From positions 1-64,000 of the forward strand of contig CAMXXV010000002.1 of NCBI GenBank assembly GCA_947253285.1: a stretch of DNA of 64,000 bases, written 5' to 3'. Source of the stretch: an uncultured Candidatus Saccharibacteria bacterium (GTDB lineage: Bacteria; Patescibacteriota; Saccharimonadia; Saccharimonadales; Saccharimonadaceae). The notes below the pieces were generated by a model that was given only the letters and a program-made list of their open reading frames with translations, was not told where the DNA came from and ran no database searches. The translations under genes were made by a program, and so were the position numbers. Shown here one piece after another: positions 43,106-51,939 of the stretch (position 1 is its first letter; every line of letters starts with the position of its first letter).

Positions 43106-44386
43106 CTAATGCTTAAATGGGTTAGCTAACGGTAGAGTACTACCACTATCACTATAGATACGGAGTAGCTCATTATACTTAGCCACACGGTCAGTACGCG
43201 ATAACGAACCCGTCTTAATCTGCTGACAGTTCAGGCCAACCGCTAAGTGAGCAATCGTCGTATCTTCAGTTTCGCCTGAGCGATGGCTCATCACTGTAGT
43301 AAAGCCATTAGCTTTAGCTAACTGCACGGCGCGAATTGTTTCAGAAAGCGAACCAATCTGATTTGGCTTAATCAAAATCGAGTTTGCCGCTTTCAGGTCA
43401 ATTGCCTTTTGTAACCGTTTTACGTTTGTCACCAGCAAATCGTCACCAACAAGCTGAATCTTGTTGCCTAATTTAGCTTCGAGTTTAGTCCAGTTGTCCC
43501 AATCCTCCTCTGCTAAGCCATCTTCGACACTAACAATTGGATTATTACTGACTAGACCTTCGATAAACTCAATCATCTGGTCAGAATTGAGCTGTCGGCC
43601 CTCAACCTTCATGTCATAAATGCCATCGTGATAAAATTCACTCGATGCTACATCCAACGCCAAGACAAAATCTTCACCTAAGCGATAGCCTGCGCGATTA
43701 ATTGCTTGTTCAATCAAGTGCAATGGCTCAGCATTGCCACTCTGGACTCGTGGTGCATAGCCGCCCTCATCACCAACCGTAGTTGGATAATCGCAATCTT
43801 TCAATACCTTAGCTAGATTATGGAACACATTGCATGACCGCTCAAGCGCTGTTGGAAAATCTGGTGCCGACAACGGAATAATCATAAATTCCTGAATATC
43901 AGTACTCCAAGAGGCGTGTGCACCACCATTCATGACATTCATCATCGGCATTGGCAAAGTTAGCTCATCATTTCCTACCATATTGGCAATATAACGATAC
44001 AACGGCAAATGCTCTGAATCAGCCTCGGCCTTAGCCACTGCCAAACTCACCGCCAAAATAGCATTAGCTCCCAATTCACTCTTATTGTCAGTGCCATCGA
44101 TATTTAGCATAGCATGGTCAACGGCGTCTTGGTTGGATGCCTCATAACCAATTAAATTAGGGGCGATAACACCATTAACATTATTAACCGCTTTGTTGAC
44201 GCCTTTACCCATGAAATAGTCGCCACCATCGCGCAATTCCAAAGCCTCAGCAGCGCCAGTTGATGCGCCACTCGGCACGCCAGCGCGACCAAAGGCACCA
44301 TCTTCAAGACGGACTTCCGCCTCAACAGTTGGATTGCCGCGTGAATCCAAAATCCAGCGCGCTTTAATAGACTGAATTTTTGCCAT
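43106..44386 (-). CDS. eno: Enolase
   Basis: 2-phosphoglycerate dehydratase. SGASTG near residue 40, GNAGAHA-like MNGGAHASW, catalytic Glu in VGDEGGYAP, metal ligands in LALDVASSEFY, SVEDGLAEEDW and LVGDDLLVTN, catalytic Lys in ILIKPNQIGSL, SHRSGETEDT. 426 aa. Leader of about 32 nt with GGGAG. Convergent with the peptide-binding gene, 5 nt apart. Confidence 0.97.
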   Translation of the reverse strand: MAKIQSIKARWILDSRGNPTVEAEVRLEDGAFGRAGVPSGASTGAAEALELRDGGDYFMGKGVNKAVNNVNGVIAPNLIGYEASNQDAVDHAMLNIDGTDNKSELGANAILAVSLAVAKAEADSEHLPLYRYIANMVGNDELTLPMPMMNVMNGGAHASWSTDIQEFMIIPLSAPDFPTALERSCNVFHNLAKVLKDCDYPTTVGDEGGYAPRVQSGNAEPLHLIEQAINRAGYRLGEDFVLALDVASSEFYHDGIYDMKVEGRQLNSDQMIEFIEGLVSNNPIVSVEDGLAEEDWDNWTKLEAKLGNKIQLVGDDLLVTNVKRLQKAIDLKAANSILIKPNQIGSLSETIRAVQLAKANGFTTVMSHRSGETEDTTIAHLAVGLNCQQIKTGSLSRTDRVAKYNELLRIYSDSGSTLPLANPFKH

Positions 44387-44425
44387 ATTTTACTCCCTAT
44401 TCCTTTCTGTTTAATTTACATTTGT

Positions 44426-44458
44426 ATTATAGCACTTAAGTTAATTGTGTGCTAAAAT
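44426..44458. promoter_or_regulatory. Divergent promoters of eno and ldh
   Basis: Minus-strand GTGCTATAAT (hexamer 44426-44431) drives eno; plus-strand GTGCTAAAAT (hexamer 44453-44458) drives ldh. The TAGCAC/GTGCTA arms are inverted repeats. Both genes have leaders with Shine-Dalgarno sites. Confidence 0.7.
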
Positions 44459-44488
44459 AAAACCAGTTAAGCATACAGAAAGGAACAA

Positions 44489-45430
44489 ATGAAAGCAAAT
44501 AAAGTTTCAATTGTTGGCGCTGGTCTAGTGGGTAGCACGATTGCTTACACGCTAAGTGTACTTGGCACCGCAAGTCGCATTGTATTGGTTGATATTGACC
44601 ACAAGCGCGCCGAAGGCGAAGCAATGGATATCGAACACGGCTCGCCATCGCTCAAGGAAGTTGACATCCAAGCCGGTGATTATGCCGATACTGCTGACTC
44701 TGATATTGTGATTATTACCGCTGGTACCAACCAGCGCCCCGGTGAAACTCGCATGGACTTAATCACCCGCAACGCCAGCATTATGCGCAACGTTGCTTCT
44801 GAGGTGGCTAAACATTCGCCAAACGCTCTACTGTTAATTATTTCTAACCCAGTAGACGTTATGACGCGCGTCGCGCAAGAAGTTTCTGGTTTTCCAGCTG
44901 AGCGTGTTATCGGTTCCGGCACCAATCTTGACTCAGCTCGTTTCCGCCATATCTTAAGCGAAAAATTTGGTATCGACAGCCACAACGTTCACTGCTACAT
45001 CTTAGGCGAGCATGGCGATAGTGAATTTGCCGCTTGGAGCCTAGTCAACATTGCTGGCATGAATATTAACGAAGCTAGTGATAAATTCGGTGGTATCATG
45101 CAAGATATGGATTATCTCACCATCGCCGACGACGTCAAGAATGCTGCCTATAAAGTAATTGACCGCAAGGGTGCCACTTATTACGGCATCGCTGCTAGTG
45201 CTGCGCGCATTTGTGAAGCATTGCTCCGCGATGAAAAGTCGATTATCCCTGTCTCGGTTAAGCTCAACGGCGAGTATGGCATCAATGACGTCTATCTCTC
45301 GTTACCAGCAGTTGTTGGCCGCACCGGTGTACTCAAAGTAGTTGCGCCGAATCTATCCGACGAAGAACAAGGTAAACTACGCGCTAGCGCCCAAATCTTA
45401 AGCGACGCCTACAACAAAGTTCACCAATAA
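44489..45430 (+). CDS. ldh: L-lactate dehydrogenase
   Basis: Reduces pyruvate to L-lactate, regenerating NAD+. NAD motif VGAGLVGSTIA, Asp in VLVDIDHKRAEGEAMDI, specificity loop TNQRPGETRMDL with Gln (lactate rather than malate), ISNPVDV, SGTNLDSARFR and catalytic His in GEHGDSE. 313 aa. AGAAAGGA ribosome site. Monocistronic with its own terminator. Confidence 0.97.
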   Translation: MKANKVSIVGAGLVGSTIAYTLSVLGTASRIVLVDIDHKRAEGEAMDIEHGSPSLKEVDIQAGDYADTADSDIVIITAGTNQRPGETRMDLITRNASIMRNVASEVAKHSPNALLLIISNPVDVMTRVAQEVSGFPAERVIGSGTNLDSARFRHILSEKFGIDSHNVHCYILGEHGDSEFAAWSLVNIAGMNINEASDKFGGIMQDMDYLTIADDVKNAAYKVIDRKGATYYGIAASAARICEALLRDEKSIIPVSVKLNGEYGINDVYLSLPAVVGRTGVLKVVAPNLSDEEQGKLRASAQILSDAYNKVHQ

Positions 45431-45448
45431 TAACTCAATTATTAAGTT

Positions 45449-45480
45449 AAGCAGGGAGGATAAATACCTCCCTGCTTTAA
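45449..45480. terminator. ldh terminator
   Basis: An 11-bp perfect stem AAGCAGGGAGG/CCTCCCTGCTT with 7-nt loop, followed by TTTAAT; may also act for convergent dedA. Confidence 0.85.
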
Positions 45481-45498
45481 TATGGGACTATTTATAGG

Positions 45499-46164
45499 TT
45501 ATTTATCTTCTAATTTAATATCAGATTCAACTACCGTAGATTGACGCCGCTTTTTGTATTGAGCTAGCAATAAGTGGCACACAAACGGCAAAAAAGAGAT
45601 GAGAATAACCACCGCGGCTACCGGTATTAATACCTGATCGATACTTAGGCCCAATCGTTCAAACTCCTTGCCTAAAAAATATCCTATAAAGGTAATACCA
45701 AATGTCCAGCCCGCGGCACCAATAATATTAGAAGCAATAAAATGATGGTATGTCATCCTTGAGGCACCAGCCACAATTGGCGCAAAAGTACGCACAATTG
45801 GCACAAAACGCGCCAGAATAATCGCAGCTTTACCATGCTTAGTATAAAATTCTTCCGCTCGCACCAGATGTTCATGCTTAAATATCTTTCCCTCTGGGCG
45901 GCGTTCAAGTTTACGCCCATAATGTTTACCAAATTCATAACCCACAGTGTCGCCAAGAATAGCTGCCAAAAATAGGATTGCACACAACAACCAAATATCA
46001 AACTTGAATACATGTTGGCTAATTAGAAAACCAGCCGTAAAAATTAAACTGTCGCCCGGCAAGAAAAAACCGACCAACAAACCACTCTCAGCAAAGACAA
46101 TAGCTGCCACTGCTAGCACGCCACCGCCCACTATTACTTGGTCAATCGAAACACCAGGTATCAT
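45499..46164 (-). CDS. DedA family membrane protein
   Basis: Polytopic membrane protein of the DedA/SNARE-associated (VTT) family, recently linked to lipid flipping. FxxPGDSLIF (FFLPGDSLIF), LGDTVGYEFGKHYGR, FVPIVRTFAPIVAGASRM and the reentrant loops are typical. 221 aa. TGT-TAAAAT (46171-46176) lies 6 nt before ATG; AGAGG in the gap would be mostly untranscribed, so leaderless. Confidence 0.92.
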   Translation of the reverse strand: MIPGVSIDQVIVGGGVLAVAAIVFAESGLLVGFFLPGDSLIFTAGFLISQHVFKFDIWLLCAILFLAAILGDTVGYEFGKHYGRKLERRPEGKIFKHEHLVRAEEFYTKHGKAAIILARFVPIVRTFAPIVAGASRMTYHHFIASNIIGAAGWTFGITFIGYFLGKEFERLGLSIDQVLIPVAAVVILISFLPFVCHLLLAQYKKRRQSTVVESDIKLEDK

Positions 46165-46170
46165 ACCTCT

Positions 46171-46179
46171 ATTTTAACA
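46171..46179 (-). promoter_or_regulatory. dedA extended -10 promoter (leaderless)
   Basis: Minus-strand TGT-TAAAAT, 6 nt before ATG 46164. Confidence 0.65.
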
Positions 46180-46194
46180 TGATTAAGCCTATAT

Positions 46195-46224
46195 CACCAA
46201 AAGCCCAGAGCTAACTCTGGGCTT
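46195..46224 (-). terminator. Terminator of the surface-protein operon
   Basis: A 10-bp perfect stem AAGCCCAGAG/CTCTGGGCTT (46201-46224) followed on the minus strand by TTTTGG, 19 nt after the stop at 46243. Confidence 0.85.
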
Positions 46225-46242
46225 AACGATGCTGCCAATTAA

Positions 46243-47754
46243 TTACTTGGTTTGCTTAGCGTGCTTGTTAACTCGCGCTAATTTATAGGTAATAAATGAT
46301 GCTAGAGTTAAGAAGAGTAGCAGGCTAACCGTCGCGGTTGCAACCTTGACGCCAGCACGTGGTACACCAGGCTTAACGCAGCGCCTATCGCTAGCTTTAA
46401 GATTGATATTGTACTGACACACATCACCCCTTGGCGTATTATTCTTAGTGGTACCACCACGTGGAGCTTTAGGCTTATCTGTATCATCTGGCTTGTTTGG
46501 CTCCTCTGGCTTATTTGGCTTATCACCGCCAGAACACTTCTTATATACTCGTACGATACTGGTCGCTATCTTGTTCACATCCTTAGTGCCAAGCATCACT
46601 GTATTCTCAAACCGGTTCTCACCACATTCTAGCTTATCGGATTTAGGCAATTTAGCACGATAGACGAGCCTTGCCTCTGAACCTGGCCGATAGCTAGAAA
46701 TATTAGCAAACTTACCCTTATCCCTAATAAATAGTCCCTGTGTTGTCTTATCAAATGCAAAACCCTTAGGGTGATTCTTATTAAAGAGATTTAGACTATC
46801 CTCAATGTAGGTCATACCATTCGGCAAATAATCGTGCGCCATCACTGAATTCTGTTGAACACTAGAAACATTCTTATACTTAACTTCGTATTCAACCGTG
46901 TCACCAGCATTGCCAACTACATTACCAGATTTGTCAACTGGTTTAAACTTACCAGTCTTACTATCTACCACCTTTGCTGTCTTGGTCAAAGTAAAGTTAG
47001 GTAACTCTGGTCGATAAACCTTAGCCTGTATTACATAAACGGCATAGCCTGAATAGTCGAAACAACCCTTTAGATTGCCGTCCATCTTATCAAAACCAAG
47101 TAAGGCACCTTTATTCCCGGCAGAACGTATATCATTACTTAGCAAAAAACCATTGGTATTAAAATCCCTCTTATTGTTAAAATAGTGGGCCGAATCTACA
47201 AAACTATAAATATCATACTTATTAGTATCACCCTTCTTGCGCTCAAGATAAACACTGTCCCACACTGAGCAAGGCTTGCCTTTATTTGATTTTCCATCAG
47301 CACCACAGTTATCGGCGGAAATAGTTACTTGCTCAGAATGCGAACCGTCCTTTTCTTCGGCAGAATTTTGCTTAATTCTAGTGTTTGTAGCAACCAAGTT
47401 CAGATTAGCAGCTGCATTATTATGCACAAAAGCCTTCACCATATATATATGGCCATCGGCTAACTCAACTTTATCTTTAAAACCGCTACTCTTAGCTATC
47501 TTGGCAACATCATTATTACCATTATACGTATCGGTAATATCTTTAATCTGCACAAAATTGCGCTCATCACCCCAGCCCTTGCTATCTGTAATTGAGTTAA
47601 ATGTAATCACCGGTGCTGGCTTATTCATTGTGTAGGTAGGACGATTTTCTGGGCCCCAAGCAAACACTGCAGAACTAGCTGATACAACTGCAAATGCTGT
47701 AGCTGCAGCTAACATCGTTGATTTATAAAATATGTTTTTAAAATTATATCTCAT
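46243..47754 (-). CDS. Secreted DUF11-like surface protein with C-terminal anchor
   Basis: Likely cell-surface protein. Signal peptide 1-32 (ending AVFA), an N-terminal domain of ~230 residues, then a DUF11-type beta domain (NVVGNAGDTVEYEVKYKNVSS, DYLPNGMTYIEDS), a P/K-rich linker (KPNKPEEPNKPDDTDKPK) and a C-terminal PRAG-hydrophobic-basic tail (GVPRAG, ~20 hydrophobic residues, KLARVNKHAKQTK), laid out like a sortase signal but without LPxTG. Eight or so Cys. Start ATG 47754 is chosen for GGAGGG 6 nt upstream, located within an earlier ATG at 47769. 503 aa. Operon with the 875-aa membrane protein. Confidence 0.8.
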   Translation of the reverse strand: MRYNFKNIFYKSTMLAAATAFAVVSASSAVFAWGPENRPTYTMNKPAPVITFNSITDSKGWGDERNFVQIKDITDTYNGNNDVAKIAKSSGFKDKVELADGHIYMVKAFVHNNAAANLNLVATNTRIKQNSAEEKDGSHSEQVTISADNCGADGKSNKGKPCSVWDSVYLERKKGDTNKYDIYSFVDSAHYFNNKRDFNTNGFLLSNDIRSAGNKGALLGFDKMDGNLKGCFDYSGYAVYVIQAKVYRPELPNFTLTKTAKVVDSKTGKFKPVDKSGNVVGNAGDTVEYEVKYKNVSSVQQNSVMAHDYLPNGMTYIEDSLNLFNKNHPKGFAFDKTTQGLFIRDKGKFANISSYRPGSEARLVYRAKLPKSDKLECGENRFENTVMLGTKDVNKIATSIVRVYKKCSGGDKPNKPEEPNKPDDTDKPKAPRGGTTKNNTPRGDVCQYNINLKASDRRCVKPGVPRAGVKVATATVSLLLFLTLASFITYKLARVNKHAKQTK

Positions 47755-47768
47755 TTTTTTACCCTCCA

Positions 47769-50396
47769 TTAATTAACTTCATTTGAGATATCAGATTGCT
47801 GGCCAGTAGCGTTGTCCGTACCGGTAGTAGGACCGCTATTGTGCTTCATATCCTCATAACTTGGACCACCGCTAGTAACAGTAGCATCTTGGATGCCATT
47901 ATCAGTTACATTATTGGAATTAGTGATAACTGTAATTTTTCGCACCAAATCGTTCATCTTATTAGCAAATGCACGGTCAGCAAATTTAACTTCCTTAATA
48001 TCATTAGCTTTAGATTGCTCATGCTTCTCACCAGAATTATCAGGCTTCTTTATATCGTCCAGATGAGCTATTTTATCGGTATTTGTCGTTATATGCTCAG
48101 TAACACCATTTGGGTTTTCTGCCGAACCCGGTTGGTGATTTACCGTATAATCACTTGGCGCATTCTGACGCTGAATCTTTGAAATCACCTTTGGTTCAAG
48201 CTTTGGTTCCGGCTCAGGTTTCGGTTCAGGCTTTGGCTCTGGTTTCGGTTCAGGCTTTGGCTCTGGTTGTGGCTCAGGAACATCATTGTGTGGTTGTTCC
48301 GCTGGAGTCTCAGGGGTATCACCAATAATTGCCGGTGGTACTTCTTTTTTAACCTCCGGTGGGGTAGTTGATGGCGTCTCAGGTGTCGGCGCTGGCGCTG
48401 GCTCAGGAGCAGGTGTCTTTGGTATTACCGTTGGCGTAATCGGTGCTGGCGTTGGGGCTGGCGCTTGCAACTTCGAATGCATACCCGTCAGCACATTACC
48501 ACAAGCCATGTTGATAAACATATCACCAACTTTGACTGCACTTAATTTACCATCAGAAACACGAATCGTATCATATACCAGATGCTTAGTGCCATCGGAA
48601 TTCTGCATAATACCATAATTTTCATACTCACCAGCTGGCAACTTAATAAATTCAATGTCAAATTTACCATCATTCATCAAGTCTGCCAAAGCATTCATAC
48701 TATCGGCGCGCAATTGGTTGTCGCCAGCTAGACGAGCGGCAAATGCGTCAATCGCTCGCCCATCGGTGCGTTCCCCAGTAAATCCTAGCTTGCTCAGCTG
48801 GTCTTGACTCAATAAATTAACTGAGTATATTGCTTGCTGTTGAGGGTTAGAAGTTGTACCTTCAAGGTAATATGACTTAAAACCATCCAAACTATTCGGC
48901 AATGGCGTGCTAAATGCAGTTGAATTAACCTTATGGCTTACATCATAGGTGCCATCACCACGAGCAATACCCCACAAGTGATAGTCAGCTTTTGGCAAAT
49001 TATCTGCCGTATAATGAACTTCAGCCCGATTAACATCCGCCACATCAATCTTCGCCGTATTACCCTTGCTGGACTGCTTCTTTTCGTGTTTTTCAACATG
49101 ACGTTTACTCTCACCTTGTGTTGACGTAATAGTATTGACATCGCCATGAATATACCCTTCACTATTAGCCACCGCTAAACCAGCAGCACCACCTATCAAG
49201 GTACCAACCAAAGTCGCCGCTACCGCAGCACGGCCAATACTATGTTCTTTCTTACCGCGAAATGACTCAACAATCCTGTCCTTAAACCGGCCAAACTTAT
49301 CCCATAAAGTCTCGTTGGCGCGCTCAACCTTCCTCAATTTAACGGATTTAATCCACTGTTTAAAGAAATTAGTCGTTGCTGCATCAATATCATGTTGATT
49401 TAGAGGCGCACCAGATTCCTTCGCAGCAGTAGCTAACGATTTACCGTACTCATTAGCTAGCTGTTGGGTTGCATTGCGATATTCCTCTGCCTTATTCTGG
49501 TCACTTTCACTCCAGCCACCACTACGTTCAGACTTAAGCATCGCATCCGACATGTTATTACGTGCCTTAACTGCCTGATTAAATGATGGTAAACCAGTAA
49601 AGAATGAATAGCTGGCGGCCATATCGTCATTTATAGCCTTGCGCTCCTTGCGGGTCAATAAACCGTATTTTGCCTTAACATCAAACGGTACGTTATCAAG
49701 ATTGCCTTCCTCTTCAGCCTGCTCAACCATTGCATTGTCAATATCAGTGTGTGCAACAAAGCCATAATCTGCATCATTATCGGTAGTGGAATTAGTATTT
49801 TGCTCGGCATTGCGGTTAGTTTCTGACGCAGCGTCAGCAGTAACATTGTTGTGCTCAGCCTTGCGACGTGCATCACGCTCGTCAATACTCTCCGAACGCA
49901 CGGTCTCATACTGACCCGGCTTGTACGACTCATAATCACTCTGACCCCTGGCTTGGTCGAAATCATCATACGTAGTTGGCTTGCCTAGCACCGACTCCTC
50001 AGAAATAGGCTCATTATCAGAGTGTAACGGCTCCTCAGTATGAGAATGATGATTGAATACTTCGCGACGAAGCGCTGCCAGCTCATCGTCTGAGAAAATA
50101 TCACCCAACTTTGCACCGTGGTCACCTTCTCCCATGTGTGAAGCACGCGACACAGCGTCGCCTAAAGTTTCCTCTGTGGTATACGTTACTTTCATACCAT
50201 TAACTGTATTCGGATGATAAAGATCATACTTTTGCTCTGAAGGCGAAGCCTGTGGCTTAGCTGATTCAGTATCAGTTTCCGCTTTAGCTGAGGTGTACGC
50301 CCACTTTGACGGGTCATTTGGGTTGCCAAGGCCCTTTGCCCACGCGTCAGCATTCGGATTGTATGAATTAGAATTAGATTTATTTTTATTGTCCAC
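47769..50396 (-). CDS. Large single-pass membrane protein with proline-rich repeats
   Basis: Not recognised. Residues 1-386 are hydrophilic and probably cytoplasmic, with helical sections at 245-370. A glycine/alanine-rich transmembrane helix lies at about 387-410. The extracytoplasmic part has a ~220-residue globular region, two proline-rich spacers (about 640-688 PAPTP type; about 703-735 PKPE repeats) and a disordered tail. Such spacers often cross the wall. GTG start with AAGGGTAG; extended -10 GTGCTAAAAT at 50429-50434. Its stop overlaps the upstream ATG of the secreted surface protein, so both likely function together in attachment (inference). 875 aa. Confidence 0.75.
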   Translation of the reverse strand: MDNKNKSNSNSYNPNADAWAKGLGNPNDPSKWAYTSAKAETDTESAKPQASPSEQKYDLYHPNTVNGMKVTYTTEETLGDAVSRASHMGEGDHGAKLGDIFSDDELAALRREVFNHHSHTEEPLHSDNEPISEESVLGKPTTYDDFDQARGQSDYESYKPGQYETVRSESIDERDARRKAEHNNVTADAASETNRNAEQNTNSTTDNDADYGFVAHTDIDNAMVEQAEEEGNLDNVPFDVKAKYGLLTRKERKAINDDMAASYSFFTGLPSFNQAVKARNNMSDAMLKSERSGGWSESDQNKAEEYRNATQQLANEYGKSLATAAKESGAPLNQHDIDAATTNFFKQWIKSVKLRKVERANETLWDKFGRFKDRIVESFRGKKEHSIGRAAVAATLVGTLIGGAAGLAVANSEGYIHGDVNTITSTQGESKRHVEKHEKKQSSKGNTAKIDVADVNRAEVHYTADNLPKADYHLWGIARGDGTYDVSHKVNSTAFSTPLPNSLDGFKSYYLEGTTSNPQQQAIYSVNLLSQDQLSKLGFTGERTDGRAIDAFAARLAGDNQLRADSMNALADLMNDGKFDIEFIKLPAGEYENYGIMQNSDGTKHLVYDTIRVSDGKLSAVKVGDMFINMACGNVLTGMHSKLQAPAPTPAPITPTVIPKTPAPEPAPAPTPETPSTTPPEVKKEVPPAIIGDTPETPAEQPHNDVPEPQPEPKPEPKPEPKPEPKPEPEPKLEPKVISKIQRQNAPSDYTVNHQPGSAENPNGVTEHITTNTDKIAHLDDIKKPDNSGEKHEQSKANDIKEVKFADRAFANKMNDLVRKITVITNSNNVTDNGIQDATVTSGGPSYEDMKHNSGPTTGTDNATGQQSDISNEVN
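48188..48285 (-). repeat. Tandem 12-bp/24-bp repeats encoding PKPE units
   Basis: About 98 bp of tandem GGTTTCGGTTCA/GGCTTTGGCTCT-type units encode PEPKPE repeats in the 875-aa protein. Copy number is likely variable by slippage. Confidence 0.85.
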
Positions 50397-50428
50397 TACT
50401 ACCCTTACTTTTAATTGTCCTTATGATT

Positions 50429-50437
50429 ATTTTAGCA
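50429..50437 (-). promoter_or_regulatory. Promoter of the surface-protein operon
   Basis: Minus-strand TGC-TAAAAT within GTGCTAAAAT, 32 nt before the GTG start, identical to the ldh decamer. Confidence 0.65.
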
Positions 50438-50460
50438 CAACCACCATAGTAGTCAACACT

Positions 50461-50482
50461 AAAAGGGGCAATTGCCCCTTTT
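50461..50482 (-). terminator. alaS terminator
   Basis: A perfect 22-bp palindrome (AAAAGGGGCAA and complement) between alaS and the surface operon; four-T ends on both strands. Confidence 0.8.
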
Positions 50483-50505
50483 AAAGTTCTAACCGTCAAG
50501 ATAGT

Positions 50506-51912
50506 CTAAAACTTATTTTTCTTAGTTGCCGCTTGGCTTAGCTCGCGCTGATGCCGCATCTGCGCCTCAAACTGCTCACGCCAGTCATCAGGAATAGTAA
50601 TACCACGCTTAGCCGCCTCTTCCACTGATAGTTCCACCGGGAAACCGTAAGTATCATACAAGCGAAAGATTTCTTCGCCCGTTAAGCCATCAGTCGATAA
50701 CTTACTAAACTCCTTGATACCCTTACGCAAAGTCTGACGGAAAGCCTTTTCTTCCTTCACCATCACCGCAATTACTTCATCACGTGCCGCCTCAACTTCT
50801 GGGAAGAACTTTTCATAAATACCAGCAATAACCGGCACAATCTCCTCCATGAAATTCTGCTCCACGCCCAAGTCAAAAGCAAAGCGCACAGCGCGGCGAA
50901 TCAATCGGCGCATCACATACCCTTGTTGCTTATTACTTGGCCGCACCCCATCTACCGCGAGGAAGGTAGCAGCGCGCAAGTGGTCAGCAATCACCCGCAT
51001 CGACTGCTGATGGTCAGCATAAGACTTGCCGCTAATCTGCTCCAAATGAGTAATAATCGGAGTAAACAAGGTAGTCTTAAAGACGTCTGGGGAGTCAATT
51101 GCAGCCGCCGCGATGCGTTCCAAGCCACCACCAAAGTCCACATTCTTCTTTGGTAATAAATCAAACCCATGCTCGCGCTTTACATACTGCGTAAACACCT
51201 GATTGCCAATTTCCATATAACGACCACAATCGCAGTTCGGGTGACAGTGCTTGCCAAACTTTGCGTCATGCTGGATATCGGAAAATTCATAGAACACTTC
51301 GCTATCTGGGCCACACGGGTCACCTAGCGGTGTCGTGGCTGGACCACCGTTGCGACTCCACCAGTTTTTACTACCGTCATAGAAGAAAATACGTGCATTC
51401 TCCGGCATACCAACTTCAGCGCCATGCGCTTCTGAGCCCATGTCACACATTTCAGCTTTAATACCTTTAGAGGCAAATAATTCCTGCCAAATTTCCGCCG
51501 CCTCAGTATCGCGTGGCACGTTATTCTCTGGATCGCCCTGGAAACAGGTAACATACAGCCGATTCGGATCAAGACCAACCTCTTCGGTTAGAAAATTAAA
51601 GAACCAAGTTAATTGCTCGCGTTTGAAGTAATCACCCAAACTCCAGTTGCCTAACATCTCAAAAAAGGTTGTGTGGCGGTTATCGCCCACTTCTTCAATA
51701 TCCTGCGCCCGCACGCAAGTCTGCGAATCAGCTAAGCGCGTGCCATGTGGATGCGGCTCACCTAATAAATACTTCAAAAGTGGCTGCATACCAGAGCCGG
51801 TGAATAATGTGGTTTTGTCATTCTCTGGCACAACCTTAGCGCGGTCTAAAATATAGTGACCGTTATTCTTGGCATAGTCCAAAAACTTTTGTCTAATATC
51901 CTCAGCATTCAT
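50506..51912 (-). CDS. alaS: Alanyl-tRNA synthetase lacking editing and C-Ala domains
   Basis: Class II synthetase. Motif 2-type RHTTFFEMLGNWSLGDYFKRE, ATTPLGDPCGPDSE, motif 3 NVDFGGGLERIA, and the tRNA-recognition helices (YVMRRLIRRAVRFAFDLG, IFRLYDTYGFPVELSVEEAAKRG) are intact. The protein stops at 468 aa, where standard AlaRS (~875 aa) continues into the editing and C-Ala domains; no remnant or frameshifted continuation is visible downstream. It should charge tRNA-Ala but cannot clear Ser/Gly-tRNA-Ala itself. TGG-TAAAAT 6 nt before ATG, so leaderless. Confidence 0.95.
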   Translation of the reverse strand: MNAEDIRQKFLDYAKNNGHYILDRAKVVPENDKTTLFTGSGMQPLLKYLLGEPHPHGTRLADSQTCVRAQDIEEVGDNRHTTFFEMLGNWSLGDYFKREQLTWFFNFLTEEVGLDPNRLYVTCFQGDPENNVPRDTEAAEIWQELFASKGIKAEMCDMGSEAHGAEVGMPENARIFFYDGSKNWWSRNGGPATTPLGDPCGPDSEVFYEFSDIQHDAKFGKHCHPNCDCGRYMEIGNQVFTQYVKREHGFDLLPKKNVDFGGGLERIAAAAIDSPDVFKTTLFTPIITHLEQISGKSYADHQQSMRVIADHLRAATFLAVDGVRPSNKQQGYVMRRLIRRAVRFAFDLGVEQNFMEEIVPVIAGIYEKFFPEVEAARDEVIAVMVKEEKAFRQTLRKGIKEFSKLSTDGLTGEEIFRLYDTYGFPVELSVEEAAKRGITIPDDWREQFEAQMRHQRELSQAATKKNKF

Positions 51913-51918
51913 AGTACC

Positions 51919-51927
51919 ATTTTACCA
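51919..51927 (-). promoter_or_regulatory. alaS extended -10 promoter (leaderless)
   Basis: Minus-strand TGG-TAAAAT (hexamer 51919-51924), 6 nt before ATG 51912. Confidence 0.7.
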
Positions 51928-51939
51928 CATAGCTGGACA

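Noticed and set aside
48188..48285. Possible CRISPR-like array
   Set aside because: The short tandem units have no spacers and are in frame, encoding PKPE repeats.
50396..50506. Frameshifted AlaRS editing domain after alaS
   Set aside because: Only about 110 nt separate the genes, containing a perfect terminator; no editing-domain motifs in any frame.
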